Source: Pseudomonadota bacterium
GTDB taxonomy: Bacteria; Pseudomonadota; Alphaproteobacteria; Rhizobiales; Beijerinckiaceae
DNA length: 29,988 nt
NCBI GenBank assembly: GCA_023423995.1
Contig: JAFAEL010000112.1
Location: 1 to 29,988, forward strand
Direction: 5' to 3'
In this document: positions 7,629 to 14,597 of the stretch, piece by piece
Numbering within the stretch: position 1 is the stretch's first letter
How the letters are laid out: every line of letters starts with the position of its first letter
Program-made: the position numbers and the translations under genes
Notes under the pieces: model-generated
Told to the model about the DNA's origin: nothing
Database searches by the model: none
Seen by the model: only the letters and a program-made list of their open reading frames with translations

Positions 7629-8246
7629 ATGAGCGTTATGCAGGCGACTGCGCCCCGGCTTCAGATGCGCCCGCTCGAGCGGCGTCGCCACCAGCGCGTG
7701 CTTGTCTCGCTCCTTGGTCGCTACATGCTGGCGGATCGCCAGGAATATCCCTGCCAGACCGTGGACATGTCCCCGGGTGGCGTGCTGCTCACCGCACCGG
7801 TCAAAGGCGAGATCGGCGAGCGGGTCGTCGTCTATCTCGAGCATCTTGGGCGTATCGAGGGCGAGATCGCGCGACACACGCCGAAGGGCTTCGCGATCTG
7901 CATTCACGCCGCCGCCAGGAAGCGCGACAAGCTTGCGTCCCAGCTGACTTGGCTTGCGAACCGGACAACGCTGGGCCTTCCCGAAGACCGCAGGCACGAG
8001 CGCATCACGCCCCGCATCCTCTCGACCGTGATCCGGCTCGATAATGGACGCGAACTGCCGGCCCGGATCATCGATATCTCGATGTCCGGAGCAGCAATCG
8101 CCATGGACCACAAGCCGCCGCTCGGCGCCGGCGTAACGGTCGGCAGCACCGCCGCGAAAGTCGTGCGCCACTTCCAGAACGGCGTCGCGCTCGAGTTCCG
8201 CCTGCCTCTGTCGCCTGACAGGTTCGACGAGAATATCGTCCTCTAA
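7629..8246 (+). CDS. Tandem PilZ-domain protein (predicted c-di-GMP effector)
   Basis: 205 residues with two PilZ-type half-signatures. The first has R19-R-H-Q-R23 (RxxxR) and D46-M-S48-P-G-G51 (D/NxSxxG). The second has R121-R-H-E-R125 and D149-I-S151-M-S-G154. Both repeats thus keep the residues that PilZ proteins use to wrap c-di-GMP. No signal peptide, transmembrane segment or output domain is seen, so it is a stand-alone cytoplasmic receptor or a partner of a membrane machine. The ATG at 7629 follows a GGGAGGG stretch at about 7600-7606. A GGCCGGGA stem-loop lies about 73 bp after the stop. It sits directly upstream of two LapG-like proteases, whose family is linked to c-di-GMP control in pseudomonads. 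Confidence 0.85.
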   Translation: MSVMQATAPRLQMRPLERRRHQRVLVSLLGRYMLADRQEYPCQTVDMSPGGVLLTAPVKGEIGERVVVYLEHLGRIEGEIARHTPKGFAICIHAAARKRDKLASQLTWLANRTTLGLPEDRRHERITPRILSTVIRLDNGRELPARIIDISMSGAAIAMDHKPPLGAGVTVGSTAAKVVRHFQNGVALEFRLPLSPDRFDENIVL

Positions 8247-8318
8247 CCGTCCTCGGGCGCTTCGGGCTAGCTCTTACGGCTCCTCTCGAACGCGCCCTCC
8301 GGCACCGCGAGCCATCAC

Positions 8319-8340
8319 GGCCGGGATCGCGCTCCCGGCC
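8319..8340 (+). terminator. Stem-loop, probable terminator after the PilZ gene
   Basis: A perfect 8-bp stem GGCCGGGA/TCCCGGCC with loop TCGCGC, followed by CTGCCTTT. The T-tract is short. Its place between the PilZ stop and the next promoter region fits a rho-independent or partly intrinsic terminator. Confidence 0.5.
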
Positions 8341-8378
8341 CTGCCTTTCGCGAGCAAACAGCCTGCCAGCAGAAAGGC

Positions 8379-8476
8379 TCAAATTGCGCGCATCTCCGCA
8401 GCCCTGAGTTTATGACGTAATCGGCTGCGTTTTGCGGCGGCCCGATTGCATCAAATTGCGCATATCTGCTTCAGCC
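8379..8476. repeat. Imperfect direct repeat upstream of the first BTLCP gene
   Basis: The 10-mer TCAAATTGCG occurs at 8379-8388 and again at 8451-8460. Each copy continues into a similar CATCT...CAGCC or ATATCT...CAGCC tail of about 15 bp. The copies are 72 bp apart, lie 66-147 bp upstream of the ATG at 8526, and are in an AT-richer stretch likely to hold the promoter. They could be paired regulator sites. The core CAAATTGCG recurs in the palindrome at 22666-22680. Confidence 0.4.
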
Positions 8477-8525
8477 GCGATGTATAGGGTCCAGGCATGT
8501 TGCTCCCCGGGACAGGGGGAACAAC

Positions 8526-9161
8526 ATGTTTTTCAAGAACAAGACGGTTCGAGCATTGATCGTGGCGGCCGGCCTGGGTGTCGCCGGACTCGGCTCTGCT
8601 TCCGCTCAGGTTCTTGCTTCGCTTCCGGTCGACACGCAGCCGATCGCATCGGTCGGCGATGCTAAGCCGCTGCCGGCCTGGACGGAGTTCTGTCAGACGT
8701 ATCGGGACGAGTGCAGCTTCGATCGCAACGAGCCGGCGCAGATCAGTCTCACGCCGAAGATGTGGCAGACGATCGTGAGCGTGAACCGGAAGGTGAACGC
8801 GACCATCAAGCCGATGCTCGACTCCGACCATTGGGGCGTGGCCGACCGTTGGGACCTGCCGAAGGACGGTTTCGGGGACTGCGAGGATTATCAGCTCCTC
8901 AAGCGCAAGATGCTGGCGGACGCCGGCCTGCCGCGGCGCGCCATGCGTATGACGGTCGTGATCGACGAGAAGAACGAGGGCCATGCCGTCCTCATGATCC
9001 GTACGACGCAGGGCGACTTCGCGCTCGACAACAAGACGGACGAGGTCCTGCCCTGGTCCGAGACCGGCTATGTCTTCGTGAAGCGGGAAAGCCAGGAGGC
9101 TGTCGCGTGGGTCTCGCTGGGCCGTGCCACCTCGCCGACCGTCACCGCCAAGAACCGCTGA
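8526..9161 (+). CDS. LapG-like transglutaminase-like cysteine protease (BTLCP), copy 1
   Basis: 211 residues: Sec signal peptide at 1-27 (ending SASA-Q), then the BTLCP/DUF920 domain with the catalytic triad C119 (GDCEDY), H153 (GHAVLM) and D168 (ALDN). D118, E120 and D121 match the Ca2+-binding acidic residues of LapG. A second Cys pair, C56 and C63, could form a disulfide in the periplasm. In Pseudomonas, LapG cleaves the giant adhesin LapA when c-di-GMP is low; whether this protein does the same is inference, since no LapA-like substrate or LapD is in the window. The ATG at 8526 has a GGGGGA ribosome-binding site 6-11 bases upstream. The next gene is a paralogue. Confidence 0.88.
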   Translation: MFFKNKTVRALIVAAGLGVAGLGSASAQVLASLPVDTQPIASVGDAKPLPAWTEFCQTYRDECSFDRNEPAQISLTPKMWQTIVSVNRKVNATIKPMLDSDHWGVADRWDLPKDGFGDCEDYQLLKRKMLADAGLPRRAMRMTVVIDEKNEGHAVLMIRTTQGDFALDNKTDEVLPWSETGYVFVKRESQEAVAWVSLGRATSPTVTAKNR

Positions 9162-9220
9162 GCCGCGCTCATCGCTCGTGTCCCGGCCCCGTGTCTTTGG
9201 GACAACGCGCCGGATGGTCG

Positions 9221-9236
9221 TTAACGAAGCTTTAAC
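9221..9236. promoter_or_regulatory. Candidate CtrA binding site
   Basis: A perfect TTAA-N7-TTAAC match (TTAA 9221-9224, spacer CGAAGCT, TTAAC 9232-9236), 69 bp upstream of the second BTLCP start. CtrA is the essential alphaproteobacterial cell-cycle regulator and its consensus is TTAA-N7-TTAAC. The location in a 143-bp intergenic promoter region supports function; the assignment is by motif only. Confidence 0.6.
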
Positions 9237-9268
9237 AATCGGCTTGAGCCTTCAGCCTCCGCCGTGGC

Positions 9269-9288
9269 ACCTTTGGTTAATCAAAGGT
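9269..9288. promoter_or_regulatory. Near-perfect 20-bp palindrome upstream of the second BTLCP gene
   Basis: Arms ACCTTTG and CAAAGGT flank a GTTAAT centre; only the innermost flanking pair breaks symmetry. It ends 16 bp before the ATG at 9305, so it could be an operator or a leader hairpin affecting translation. No known regulator is recognised. Confidence 0.4.
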
Positions 9289-9304
9289 TACCGGGGCTGA
9301 CGAG

Positions 9305-9973
9305 ATGCTGAGGGGCGGGGTTGAGAGGCGAGAGCTGGCGACGCTCGCAAAATCCCTCGCCATCGGCGCCGCCCTCGCCGTTGCCGCGCTCGTGCCGACC
9401 GGCGCCTCCGCCCAGAGCTACGCCGCACTTCCCAACACCGCCGCCATTGGCAAGGTCGAGACGACCGGATCGGCGCGCCCCGTCCAGGGCTGGGTCAGGT
9501 TCTGCGAGCGCTATGCTGGCGAGTGCGACTTCAACAGCGCCGAGGCTTCAACGATCACGCTCAGCGCTCGCACCTGGAAGGCCCTCAACGCCGTGAACCG
9601 CAAGGTGAACACGACCGTTAAGCCGCGCACCGACATGGAGCACTGGGGCGTCGTCGACCGCTGGGACCTCCCCGATGACGGCTACGGCGATTGCGAGGAT
9701 TACCAGCTCCTGAAGCGCAAGATCCTGGTCGAGCAATACGGGTTCCCGAAGCGCGCCTTCCGCATGACGGTGGTCATCGACGAGCAGGGCGAAGGCCACG
9801 CGGTCATGATGGTGAGAACCGATGAAGGCGACCTGATCCTCGACAACAAGCGCTCCGCCATCCTGCCCTGGCACGAGACAGGCTATGTCTTCGTGAAGCG
9901 CGAGGGCCAGGACAGCCGCGAATGGGTCTCGCTCGGCGAGCGGACCTCGCCGAGCACCACAGCGAACCGCTGA
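9305..9973 (+). CDS. LapG-like transglutaminase-like cysteine protease (BTLCP), copy 2
   Basis: 222 residues, paralogous to the preceding gene: about 70% identical by eye over the ~117-residue catalytic core, divergent in the N-terminal third. It has a signal peptide at about 1-37 (ASA-Q) with a longer basic n-region, triad C130 (GDCEDY), H165 (GHAVMM) and D180 (LILDN), and the Cys pair C67 and C74. Both copies keep all catalytic and acidic residues, so neither looks decayed. It is separated from copy 1 by 143 bp holding its own candidate CtrA site and palindrome, suggesting independent regulation. A periplasmic protease or amidase role is predicted; the substrate is unknown. Confidence 0.88.
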   Translation: MLRGGVERRELATLAKSLAIGAALAVAALVPTGASAQSYAALPNTAAIGKVETTGSARPVQGWVRFCERYAGECDFNSAEASTITLSARTWKALNAVNRKVNTTVKPRTDMEHWGVVDRWDLPDDGYGDCEDYQLLKRKILVEQYGFPKRAFRMTVVIDEQGEGHAVMMVRTDEGDLILDNKRSAILPWHETGYVFVKREGQDSREWVSLGERTSPSTTANR

Positions 9974-10041
9974 GGCACCAGGGGCTTACGTCCCGTTAGG
10001 AAGTTCCGCAGGGGACAGCTGCGCCATCACCCCGCCCGGGC

Positions 10042-10572
10042 CTAGCCGATGCGCTTCAGCCCGGCAGAAAACCGCCGCCAATTGCTGACATAGTGCTCGG
10101 CCGTGCCGGCGAGCCGCGCGACCGCCGCGTCATCGAGCTCGCGCACGGCCTTGGCGGGTGCCCCGACGACCAGCGACCGATCGGGGAAGGTCTTGCCCTC
10201 GGTCACGAGCGCGTTGGCGCCGACGAGGCAGCCCTTTCCGATCACTGCCCCGTTCAGGACCGTCGCCCCCATGCCGATGAGGGAGCCCTCCCCGATCGTG
10301 CAGCCATGCAGGATGGCGTGGTGCCCGATCGTGCAGTTCCGCCCGAGCGTCATGGGGAAACCGGGGTCCGTGTGGAGGAGTGAGCTCTCCTGGATGTTCA
10401 CCTCCTCGCCGATCTCGATGAGCTCGTTGTCGCCGCGCACCACCGAGCCGAACCAGATGCTTGCGCCGCGCTTCAATCGGACGCGGCCGATCACGTGCGC
10501 GTCGGGCGCGATCCAATACTCGCCTTCGGCAGGAAGCTCGGGCGCAACATCGTCGAGGGAGTAGATGGGCAT
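10042..10572 (-). CDS. Gamma-carbonic anhydrase family protein (left-handed beta-helix)
   Basis: 176 residues made of hexapeptide repeats (I-G-x-x-x-x type) from about 22 to 138, closing with LVVGAPAKAVREL and a C-terminal helix. The three zinc-type histidines are present at H67 (LLHTDPG), H84 (IGHHAILHG) and H89, with the 5-residue H84-H89 spacing of gamma-CA/YrdA/PaaY proteins. Many family members have weak or no carbonic anhydrase activity, so the reaction is not certain. The ATG at 10572 (MPIYSLDD) is the family-typical start. The small membrane protein gene lies 49 bp upstream on the same strand. Confidence 0.88.
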   Translation of the reverse strand: MPIYSLDDVAPELPAEGEYWIAPDAHVIGRVRLKRGASIWFGSVVRGDNELIEIGEEVNIQESSLLHTDPGFPMTLGRNCTIGHHAILHGCTIGEGSLIGMGATVLNGAVIGKGCLVGANALVTEGKTFPDRSLVVGAPAKAVRELDDAAVARLAGTAEHYVSNWRRFSAGLKRIG

Positions 10573-10621
10573 GGCTGTGCGGCTCGCGTGACCGCCCAGA
10601 AAAACCGCGATGCGGTCAGGG

Positions 10622-10951
10622 TCAAGCGCCAGCGACGAGATGGGCGACGTCGAGCACGACGCGACCACACATCATGCTCCAAAAACAGGCGATCATCGTG
10701 GCGACCATTACGGCCGGGATGGGACGCCCGTCGATCCGCCGGCCCCGGATCGTGTTCCGGAGGATGATGAGGGGAGCGGAGAAGACCAGGAACGGGACCG
10801 TGGCCAGCGCTCCGAGATCGCCCGTCTGGAGCGAGGAAAACCCGAGCGGTCGCCGCGCGACCAGCTCGAAGCCGCTGGCCAGCAGGCCCGCAAAGGCGAA
10901 ACCCAAGGCCAGTGCTGAAAACGCGTCGATCGTCGATTGGGTCAGCGCCAT
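10622..10951 (-). CDS. Small conserved membrane protein, function unknown
   Basis: 109 residues with three predicted transmembrane segments: about 12-29 (LALGFAFAGLLASGF), 46-62 (LGALATVPFLVFSAPLI) and 77-97 (IPAVMVATMIACFWSMMC), joined by a basic RNTIRGRRIDGR loop. It resembles a DUF6949-type family of Hyphomicrobiales, a name I hold only tentatively. The ATG at 10951 is clear. It precedes the gamma-carbonic-anhydrase gene by 49 bp on the same strand, so the two probably share a transcript. No catalytic residues are apparent. Confidence 0.7.
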   Translation of the reverse strand: MALTQSTIDAFSALALGFAFAGLLASGFELVARRPLGFSSLQTGDLGALATVPFLVFSAPLIILRNTIRGRRIDGRPIPAVMVATMIACFWSMMCGRVVLDVAHLVAGA

Positions 10952-11040
10952 GGCGGCTCGCTCCTGCGAAGCCGTTCTGACGCGCCCTTTACCTTTCGTT
11001 AAGCAAGATCGCCCGTCTTGGTTAAGATCGGCGCGCCTTC

Positions 11041-11253
11041 TCAGTCCTCCAGGTCGACATCCAGGATCGGCATAGTGAGGATGAAGGAGCGGTCGCCGTC
11101 CTCATCGTCGAGGGAGATCGTGCCGATCTGCTCCTCGCCGAGATAGACGTCGGCCGAATCCGACTTTTTCGGCCGCGCCGCGATCTTGATGGCGTGGTTC
11201 GAGAATTTCTGGCGCAGGTAGCGCTCGATCTTGGCGAGCTCGGTCTTGTCCAA
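11041..11253 (-). CDS. DUF3126 family protein
   Basis: 70 residues: MDKTELAKIERYLRQKF helix, then IKIAARPKKSDSADVYLGEEQIG and a beta-rich acidic C-terminus (FILTMPILDVDLED). The sequence and its place 65 bp downstream of cysE match the small DUF3126 proteins found next to cysE across Hyphomicrobiales. No biochemical function is established. The conserved linkage hints at a role in cysteine or sulfur metabolism, but that is inference. Confidence 0.9.
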   Translation of the reverse strand: MDKTELAKIERYLRQKFSNHAIKIAARPKKSDSADVYLGEEQIGTISLDDEDGDRSFILTMPILDVDLED

Positions 11254-11318
11254 AGGCTGTCCTCGTTAAGCTGTTTCCTGCGCTTGCCACGGCACGGGCC
11301 GTGCGGCAAGGCGCGGCA

Positions 11319-12155
11319 TCAGGCCTCGCTCTTGTCCGACAGGATCTGATCCATGGAGCGCGCGGGCTCCGCGCAGCCCGCAGTGCCCACCACGCGCGCC
11401 GGCACGCCGGCCACCGTCGTGTTGCGAGGCACCGGCTGGAGCACGACGGAGCCCGATGCCACCCGCGCGCATTGACCCACCTCGATATTGCCCAGCACCT
11501 TGGCGCCGGCCCCGAGAAGGACACCGCGGCGGATCTTCGGGTGCCGATCCCCCCGCTCCTTGCCGGTCCCGCCCAGCGTCACCCCTTGTAGGATCGACAC
11601 GTCGTCCTCGATCACCGCCGTCTGGCCGACGACGAGGCCGGTCGCGTGGTCGAGGAAGATGCCCTTGCCTATGCGGGCGGCCGGGTTGATGTCCGTCTGG
11701 AAGACCTCCGAGGACCGGCTCTGGAGGTAGAGCGCGAGGTCACGCCGACCCTCATCCCAAAGCCAATGGGCAAGGCGGTGCGTCTGGAGCGCATGAAAGC
11801 CCTTGAAGTAGAGCAGCGGCTCCAGAAAGCGCGAGCAGGCCGGATCACGGTCCACGACTGCCAGGATATCCGCCCGGAACGCCTCGGAGATTCCCCTGTC
11901 CGCCTCGAGCGCCTCCTCGAAGGTCTGGATGATGAGGTCCGAGGTCAGAGCCGCATGTGCCAGCCGGCTGGCGACGCGGTGGATCACGGAGGCTTCGAGC
12001 GTCGGCTGGTTCAGGATCGTCGTGAAGAGAAGCGTCGCCATCGCGGGCTCGCCACGAAGGGCCGCCTCGGCTTCCTGCCGGATGCGGGTCCAGACCGGGT
12101 CGACCACGCCTGCGATCTCCTTGGGCAGCTCCTGACGGGCTAGATTGTTCGCCAT
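11319..12155 (-). CDS. cysE: Serine O-acetyltransferase
   Basis: 278 residues that transfer acetyl from acetyl-CoA to L-serine, the first step of cysteine synthesis. The N-terminal helical domain ends with DPACSRFLEPLLYFKGFHALQ (about 104-124). The left-handed beta-helix then carries catalytic D155 (TDINPAA) and H170 (LDHATG), spaced 15 residues as in E. coli D143/H158, then GGTGKERGDRHPKI and GVPARVVG at 250-257. The ATG at 12155 has AGGAGG 6 bases upstream. The C-terminal tail after about 258 is longer than the beta-helix and may include the CysK-interacting end, although the final residues (SEA) do not end in Ile. DUF3126 follows on the same strand. Confidence 0.95.
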   Translation of the reverse strand: MANNLARQELPKEIAGVVDPVWTRIRQEAEAALRGEPAMATLLFTTILNQPTLEASVIHRVASRLAHAALTSDLIIQTFEEALEADRGISEAFRADILAVVDRDPACSRFLEPLLYFKGFHALQTHRLAHWLWDEGRRDLALYLQSRSSEVFQTDINPAARIGKGIFLDHATGLVVGQTAVIEDDVSILQGVTLGGTGKERGDRHPKIRRGVLLGAGAKVLGNIEVGQCARVASGSVVLQPVPRNTTVAGVPARVVGTAGCAEPARSMDQILSDKSEA

Positions 12156-12159
12156 ACTG

Positions 12160-12173
12160 GGCCTCCTGAGGCC
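12160..12173 (-). promoter_or_regulatory. cysE ribosome-binding site inside an inverted repeat
   Basis: On the minus strand GGCCTC-AG-GAGGCC forms a 6+2+6 inverted repeat that contains the AGGAGG Shine-Dalgarno sequence 6 bases before the cysE ATG. If it paired, intramolecularly or between transcripts, it would mask the site. The very short centre makes a simple hairpin weak. Confidence 0.35.
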
Positions 12174-12236
12174 ATCATTCTACCATGTCAGACGGCCCGG
12201 CCGAACACCGGCTCGGTACGCGCCCCAGCCCGGCGC

Positions 12237-13034
12237 TCAGCGCGCCTCTGCCAGAAAGGCGAGTACGCCTTCCTTGTGGACGCGATCGCCCACCGCGAGA
12301 TTGTGGTCGCGGCCCGGAATATCCAGGGCCTGGCCGCGCGGCAGCAAGTCCGCGAGTTCGTGCGGCGAGCCGGCGATCGGGTCCCGCGTGCCCACCGAGA
12401 CGAGCGTCGGATGGCTGATCCGCGCCACCTCGTCCTTGGTGAGGGTCTGGCGCGAGCCCCGGATGCAGGCAGCGAGCGCCTTGAGGTCGCTCTTCGTCTG
12501 CTCGGCGAAGGCGCGGAACATCCTCTGCATCGGGTCGGTGAGAGCGGCGAGCGAAGGTGCCTCCATGGCGTCGGCGATCCCGAGCGGCAGCCCGACACCC
12601 TCCACGAGGTGGATCCCGAGGCCGCCCAGCAGCACGGTCTCGACCCGGTCCGGATGCTCGAGGGCCGTGTAGGCCGTGATTCGAGCCCCCATCGAGTAGC
12701 CCATCACGTGGGCGCGTTCGATGCCGAGACGGTCGAGCAGACCGACCGCGTCCGCCGCCATGAGCGAGGTGTCGTAATCCTCGGGCCTGTACAGTTTCGT
12801 GCTTTCGCCGTGTCCGCGGTTGTCGAGCGCCACGACGCGGTATCCGGCGCGGCTGAGCGTGCCGGTCCAGCTCGTGGCGATCCAGTTCACGGTCCGGTTC
12901 GAGGCGAAGCCGTGGATCAGCAGGACCGGGACCGGCCTGGGCGATACGCCGGCCGCAGGCCCCACGTCGGCATAGGCAATCTCGACACCGCCGAGATCGG
13001 CCCGCTTCGTCTCCATCGCCACTGCGTCAGCCAC
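12237..13034 (-). CDS. Alpha/beta-fold hydrolase
   Basis: 265 residues with an intact hydrolase triad: nucleophile S114 in G112-Y-S-M-G116, acid D218 in GTRDPIAG, and base H244 in GRDHNLA. The oxyanion HGF motif is at 41-43, and DNRGHGES at 71-78 is typical of esterase and haloperoxidase-like members. No signal peptide is seen, so it is cytoplasmic. Substrate unknown; candidates include lactone, ester or peroxy-acid chemistry. The start chosen is the ATG at 13034; ATG codons at residue 7 and later are possible but shorter. It lies 81 bp upstream of cysE on the same strand and is divergent from the CHCC zinc-finger gene. Confidence 0.87.
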   Translation of the reverse strand: MADAVAMETKRADLGGVEIAYADVGPAAGVSPRPVPVLLIHGFASNRTVNWIATSWTGTLSRAGYRVVALDNRGHGESTKLYRPEDYDTSLMAADAVGLLDRLGIERAHVMGYSMGARITAYTALEHPDRVETVLLGGLGIHLVEGVGLPLGIADAMEAPSLAALTDPMQRMFRAFAEQTKSDLKALAACIRGSRQTLTKDEVARISHPTLVSVGTRDPIAGSPHELADLLPRGQALDIPGRDHNLAVGDRVHKEGVLAFLAEAR

Positions 13035-13122
13035 AACCGATCTCCGCCCATTGCCCGGCCCGGCCCCACGTGCCAGAGAGCGGCCCGCGCCCGAAGGCGA
13101 ACGGGCAGCCGGAAGAGGCAGG

Positions 13123-13374
13123 ATGGCTCAGTCGGGTATTCCGCATTTTCACAACGATGTCGGCGTGTCGACGATTCATGTCGGCGCGAGGGAGTTCATG
13201 TGCATCGGGGCGACGCCGCCCGTCGACCATCCGCATGTCTTCATCGACATGGGGTCGGCCGACGAGGCGATCTGCTCCTATTGCGGCACGCTCTACAAAT
13301 ACAAGGCATCGCTCTCCGCGTCGGAATCCGACCCGGCGGACTGCCTTTGGGGCGACCGCGTACAGCAATTGTGA
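13123..13374 (+). CDS. CHCC zinc-finger protein (NDUFS6-like fold)
   Basis: 83 residues with a zf-CHCC signature: C27, then H36 (and H38), then C51-S-Y-C54, followed by GTLYKY. This matches the bacterial relatives of the mitochondrial complex I 13-kDa subunit NDUFS6. The ATG at 13123 has a GGAAGAGG ribosome-binding site upstream. The gene's TGA overlaps the GTG start of the FAD monooxygenase by 4 bp, so the two are translationally coupled, an arrangement I believe recurs in Hyphomicrobiales. A role in respiratory complex I or redox metabolism is inferred from the family only. Confidence 0.85.
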   Translation: MAQSGIPHFHNDVGVSTIHVGAREFMCIGATPPVDHPHVFIDMGSADEAICSYCGTLYKYKASLSASESDPADCLWGDRVQQL

Positions 13375-14561
13375 GTCGCCTCGGCATCGCGGTGGTCGGA
13401 GCCGGGATCGGCGGGCTCACGGCTGCCTTGTCTCTGGCCGCGCGCGGGCATGAGATCACCCTCTACGAGCGGCGGACAGGCTTCGGCGAGGCGGGCGCCG
13501 GCATCCAGCTCTCGCCGAATGCCAGCCGCGTCCTGATCGATCTCGGCCTTGGGCCGGTCCTGCGGCGCGTCGCGTCCGAGCCGGACCGGATCGTCGTCCG
13601 GGATCTCGAGAGCGGGAGGGAGATCACGGCGATCGCGCTCGGCTCCAGCGCCAACGAGCGGTTTGGGGCGCCCTACTGGTTCGTCGCCCGCCAGGATCTG
13701 CACACCGCCCTCCTCGATGCGGTCCGCGGACGCGGCAACATACGCCTGCGGGTCGGACGAAGCCTGACCGACCTCTCCGAGGCCGCGGGCAAGGTCACGC
13801 TCACCTTCGAGGCATCGGGAGGAGCGGCGGATTCGGCGGAGGCGGACCTGGTGGTCGCCGCGGATGGACTCTGGTCTCGCGCCCGCAAGAGCATCGGCGA
13901 CGATCGCGACCCGATCCCGAGCGGCTTCGTCGCCTACCGCGCGACCATCGCGCGCAATGCCGTGCCCCGCGAGTTGGCTGGCAACGAAGGCGGGCTGTGG
14001 CTCGGGCGGGAGCGCCACGTCGTCCACTATCCGATCGGGGCCGCTCGGCACCTGAACGTCGTTGCTGTCGAGCGCCGCGCGGAGCGTCTTGCCGAATGGT
14101 CGACCCCGACTGATCGGGCCCGGGTGCTTGCGAGCTTCGCGGATGCGTCCGGACCCATCCGCCAGCTTCTCGGCGCGGCGGAGGAGTGGTCGGCCTGGTC
14201 GCTTCACGATCTTCCGGCGAAGCGGATGCGGGCCGGTCGCATCGCCCTCCTGGGCGATGCCGCGCACCCATCCCTGCCCTTCCTGGCACAGGGCGGCGCC
14301 CTGGCGATCGAGGACGCTGCGGCGCTGGCCGGGGAGGTCGGCCTTCGGCCGGACGATGTTCCGGCCGCCCTGCGCCGCTACGAAAAGCTGCGCCTGCGCC
14401 GTGTCAGACGCGTGCAGGACGGCGCCCGCAAGAACGCCGCCGCCTATCACGCCGGCGGCCTGATGCGACTCGGCAGGAACGTCGTGATGAAGCGGCTCGG
14501 CGCCGAGAGGATGACCGAGCGCTACGCCTGGATCTACGGCTGGCGCGCCGGCTCGGCTTGA
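13371..14561 (+). CDS. FAD-dependent monooxygenase (PHBH/UbiH class)
   Basis: 396 residues of the aromatic-hydroxylase flavoprotein class. The Rossmann GxGxxG is at G10-A-G-I-G-G15, a conserved DG motif occurs in VVAADGLWSR (161-170), and the second FAD motif is G295-DAAHP followed by GGALAIEDAAAL. The GTG at 13371 is the start because it overlaps the zinc-finger gene's stop (GTGA) and yields the N-terminus VSRLGIAVVG directly before the Rossmann strand. The substrate is unknown: salicylate- or 3-hydroxybenzoate-hydroxylase-like proteins and ubiquinone hydroxylases all share this fold. The tRNA-Leu lies 36 bp downstream. Confidence 0.88.
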   Translation: MSRLGIAVVGAGIGGLTAALSLAARGHEITLYERRTGFGEAGAGIQLSPNASRVLIDLGLGPVLRRVASEPDRIVVRDLESGREITAIALGSSANERFGAPYWFVARQDLHTALLDAVRGRGNIRLRVGRSLTDLSEAAGKVTLTFEASGGAADSAEADLVVAADGLWSRARKSIGDDRDPIPSGFVAYRATIARNAVPRELAGNEGGLWLGRERHVVHYPIGAARHLNVVAVERRAERLAEWSTPTDRARVLASFADASGPIRQLLGAAEEWSAWSLHDLPAKRMRAGRIALLGDAAHPSLPFLAQGGALAIEDAAALAGEVGLRPDDVPAALRRYEKLRLRRVRRVQDGARKNAAAYHAGGLMRLGRNVVMKRLGAERMTERYAWIYGWRAGSA

Positions 14562-14597
14562 TCGATACCCCTGCCCCGGGTACCGCTCCTTGCTCAT

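Noticed and set aside
10999..11030. Two TTAA motifs with a CAAGA/TCTTG inverted repeat between the DUF3126 gene and the small membrane protein gene
   Set aside because: The TTAA spacing (19 nt) does not match the CtrA consensus and the stem is only 5 bp, so no function is claimed.
12276..13370. A long plus-strand extension upstream of the FAD monooxygenase
   Set aside because: It runs antisense over the alpha/beta hydrolase, has Arg/His-rich non-protein-like composition, and the GTG at 13371 is supported by the overlap with the zinc-finger stop.
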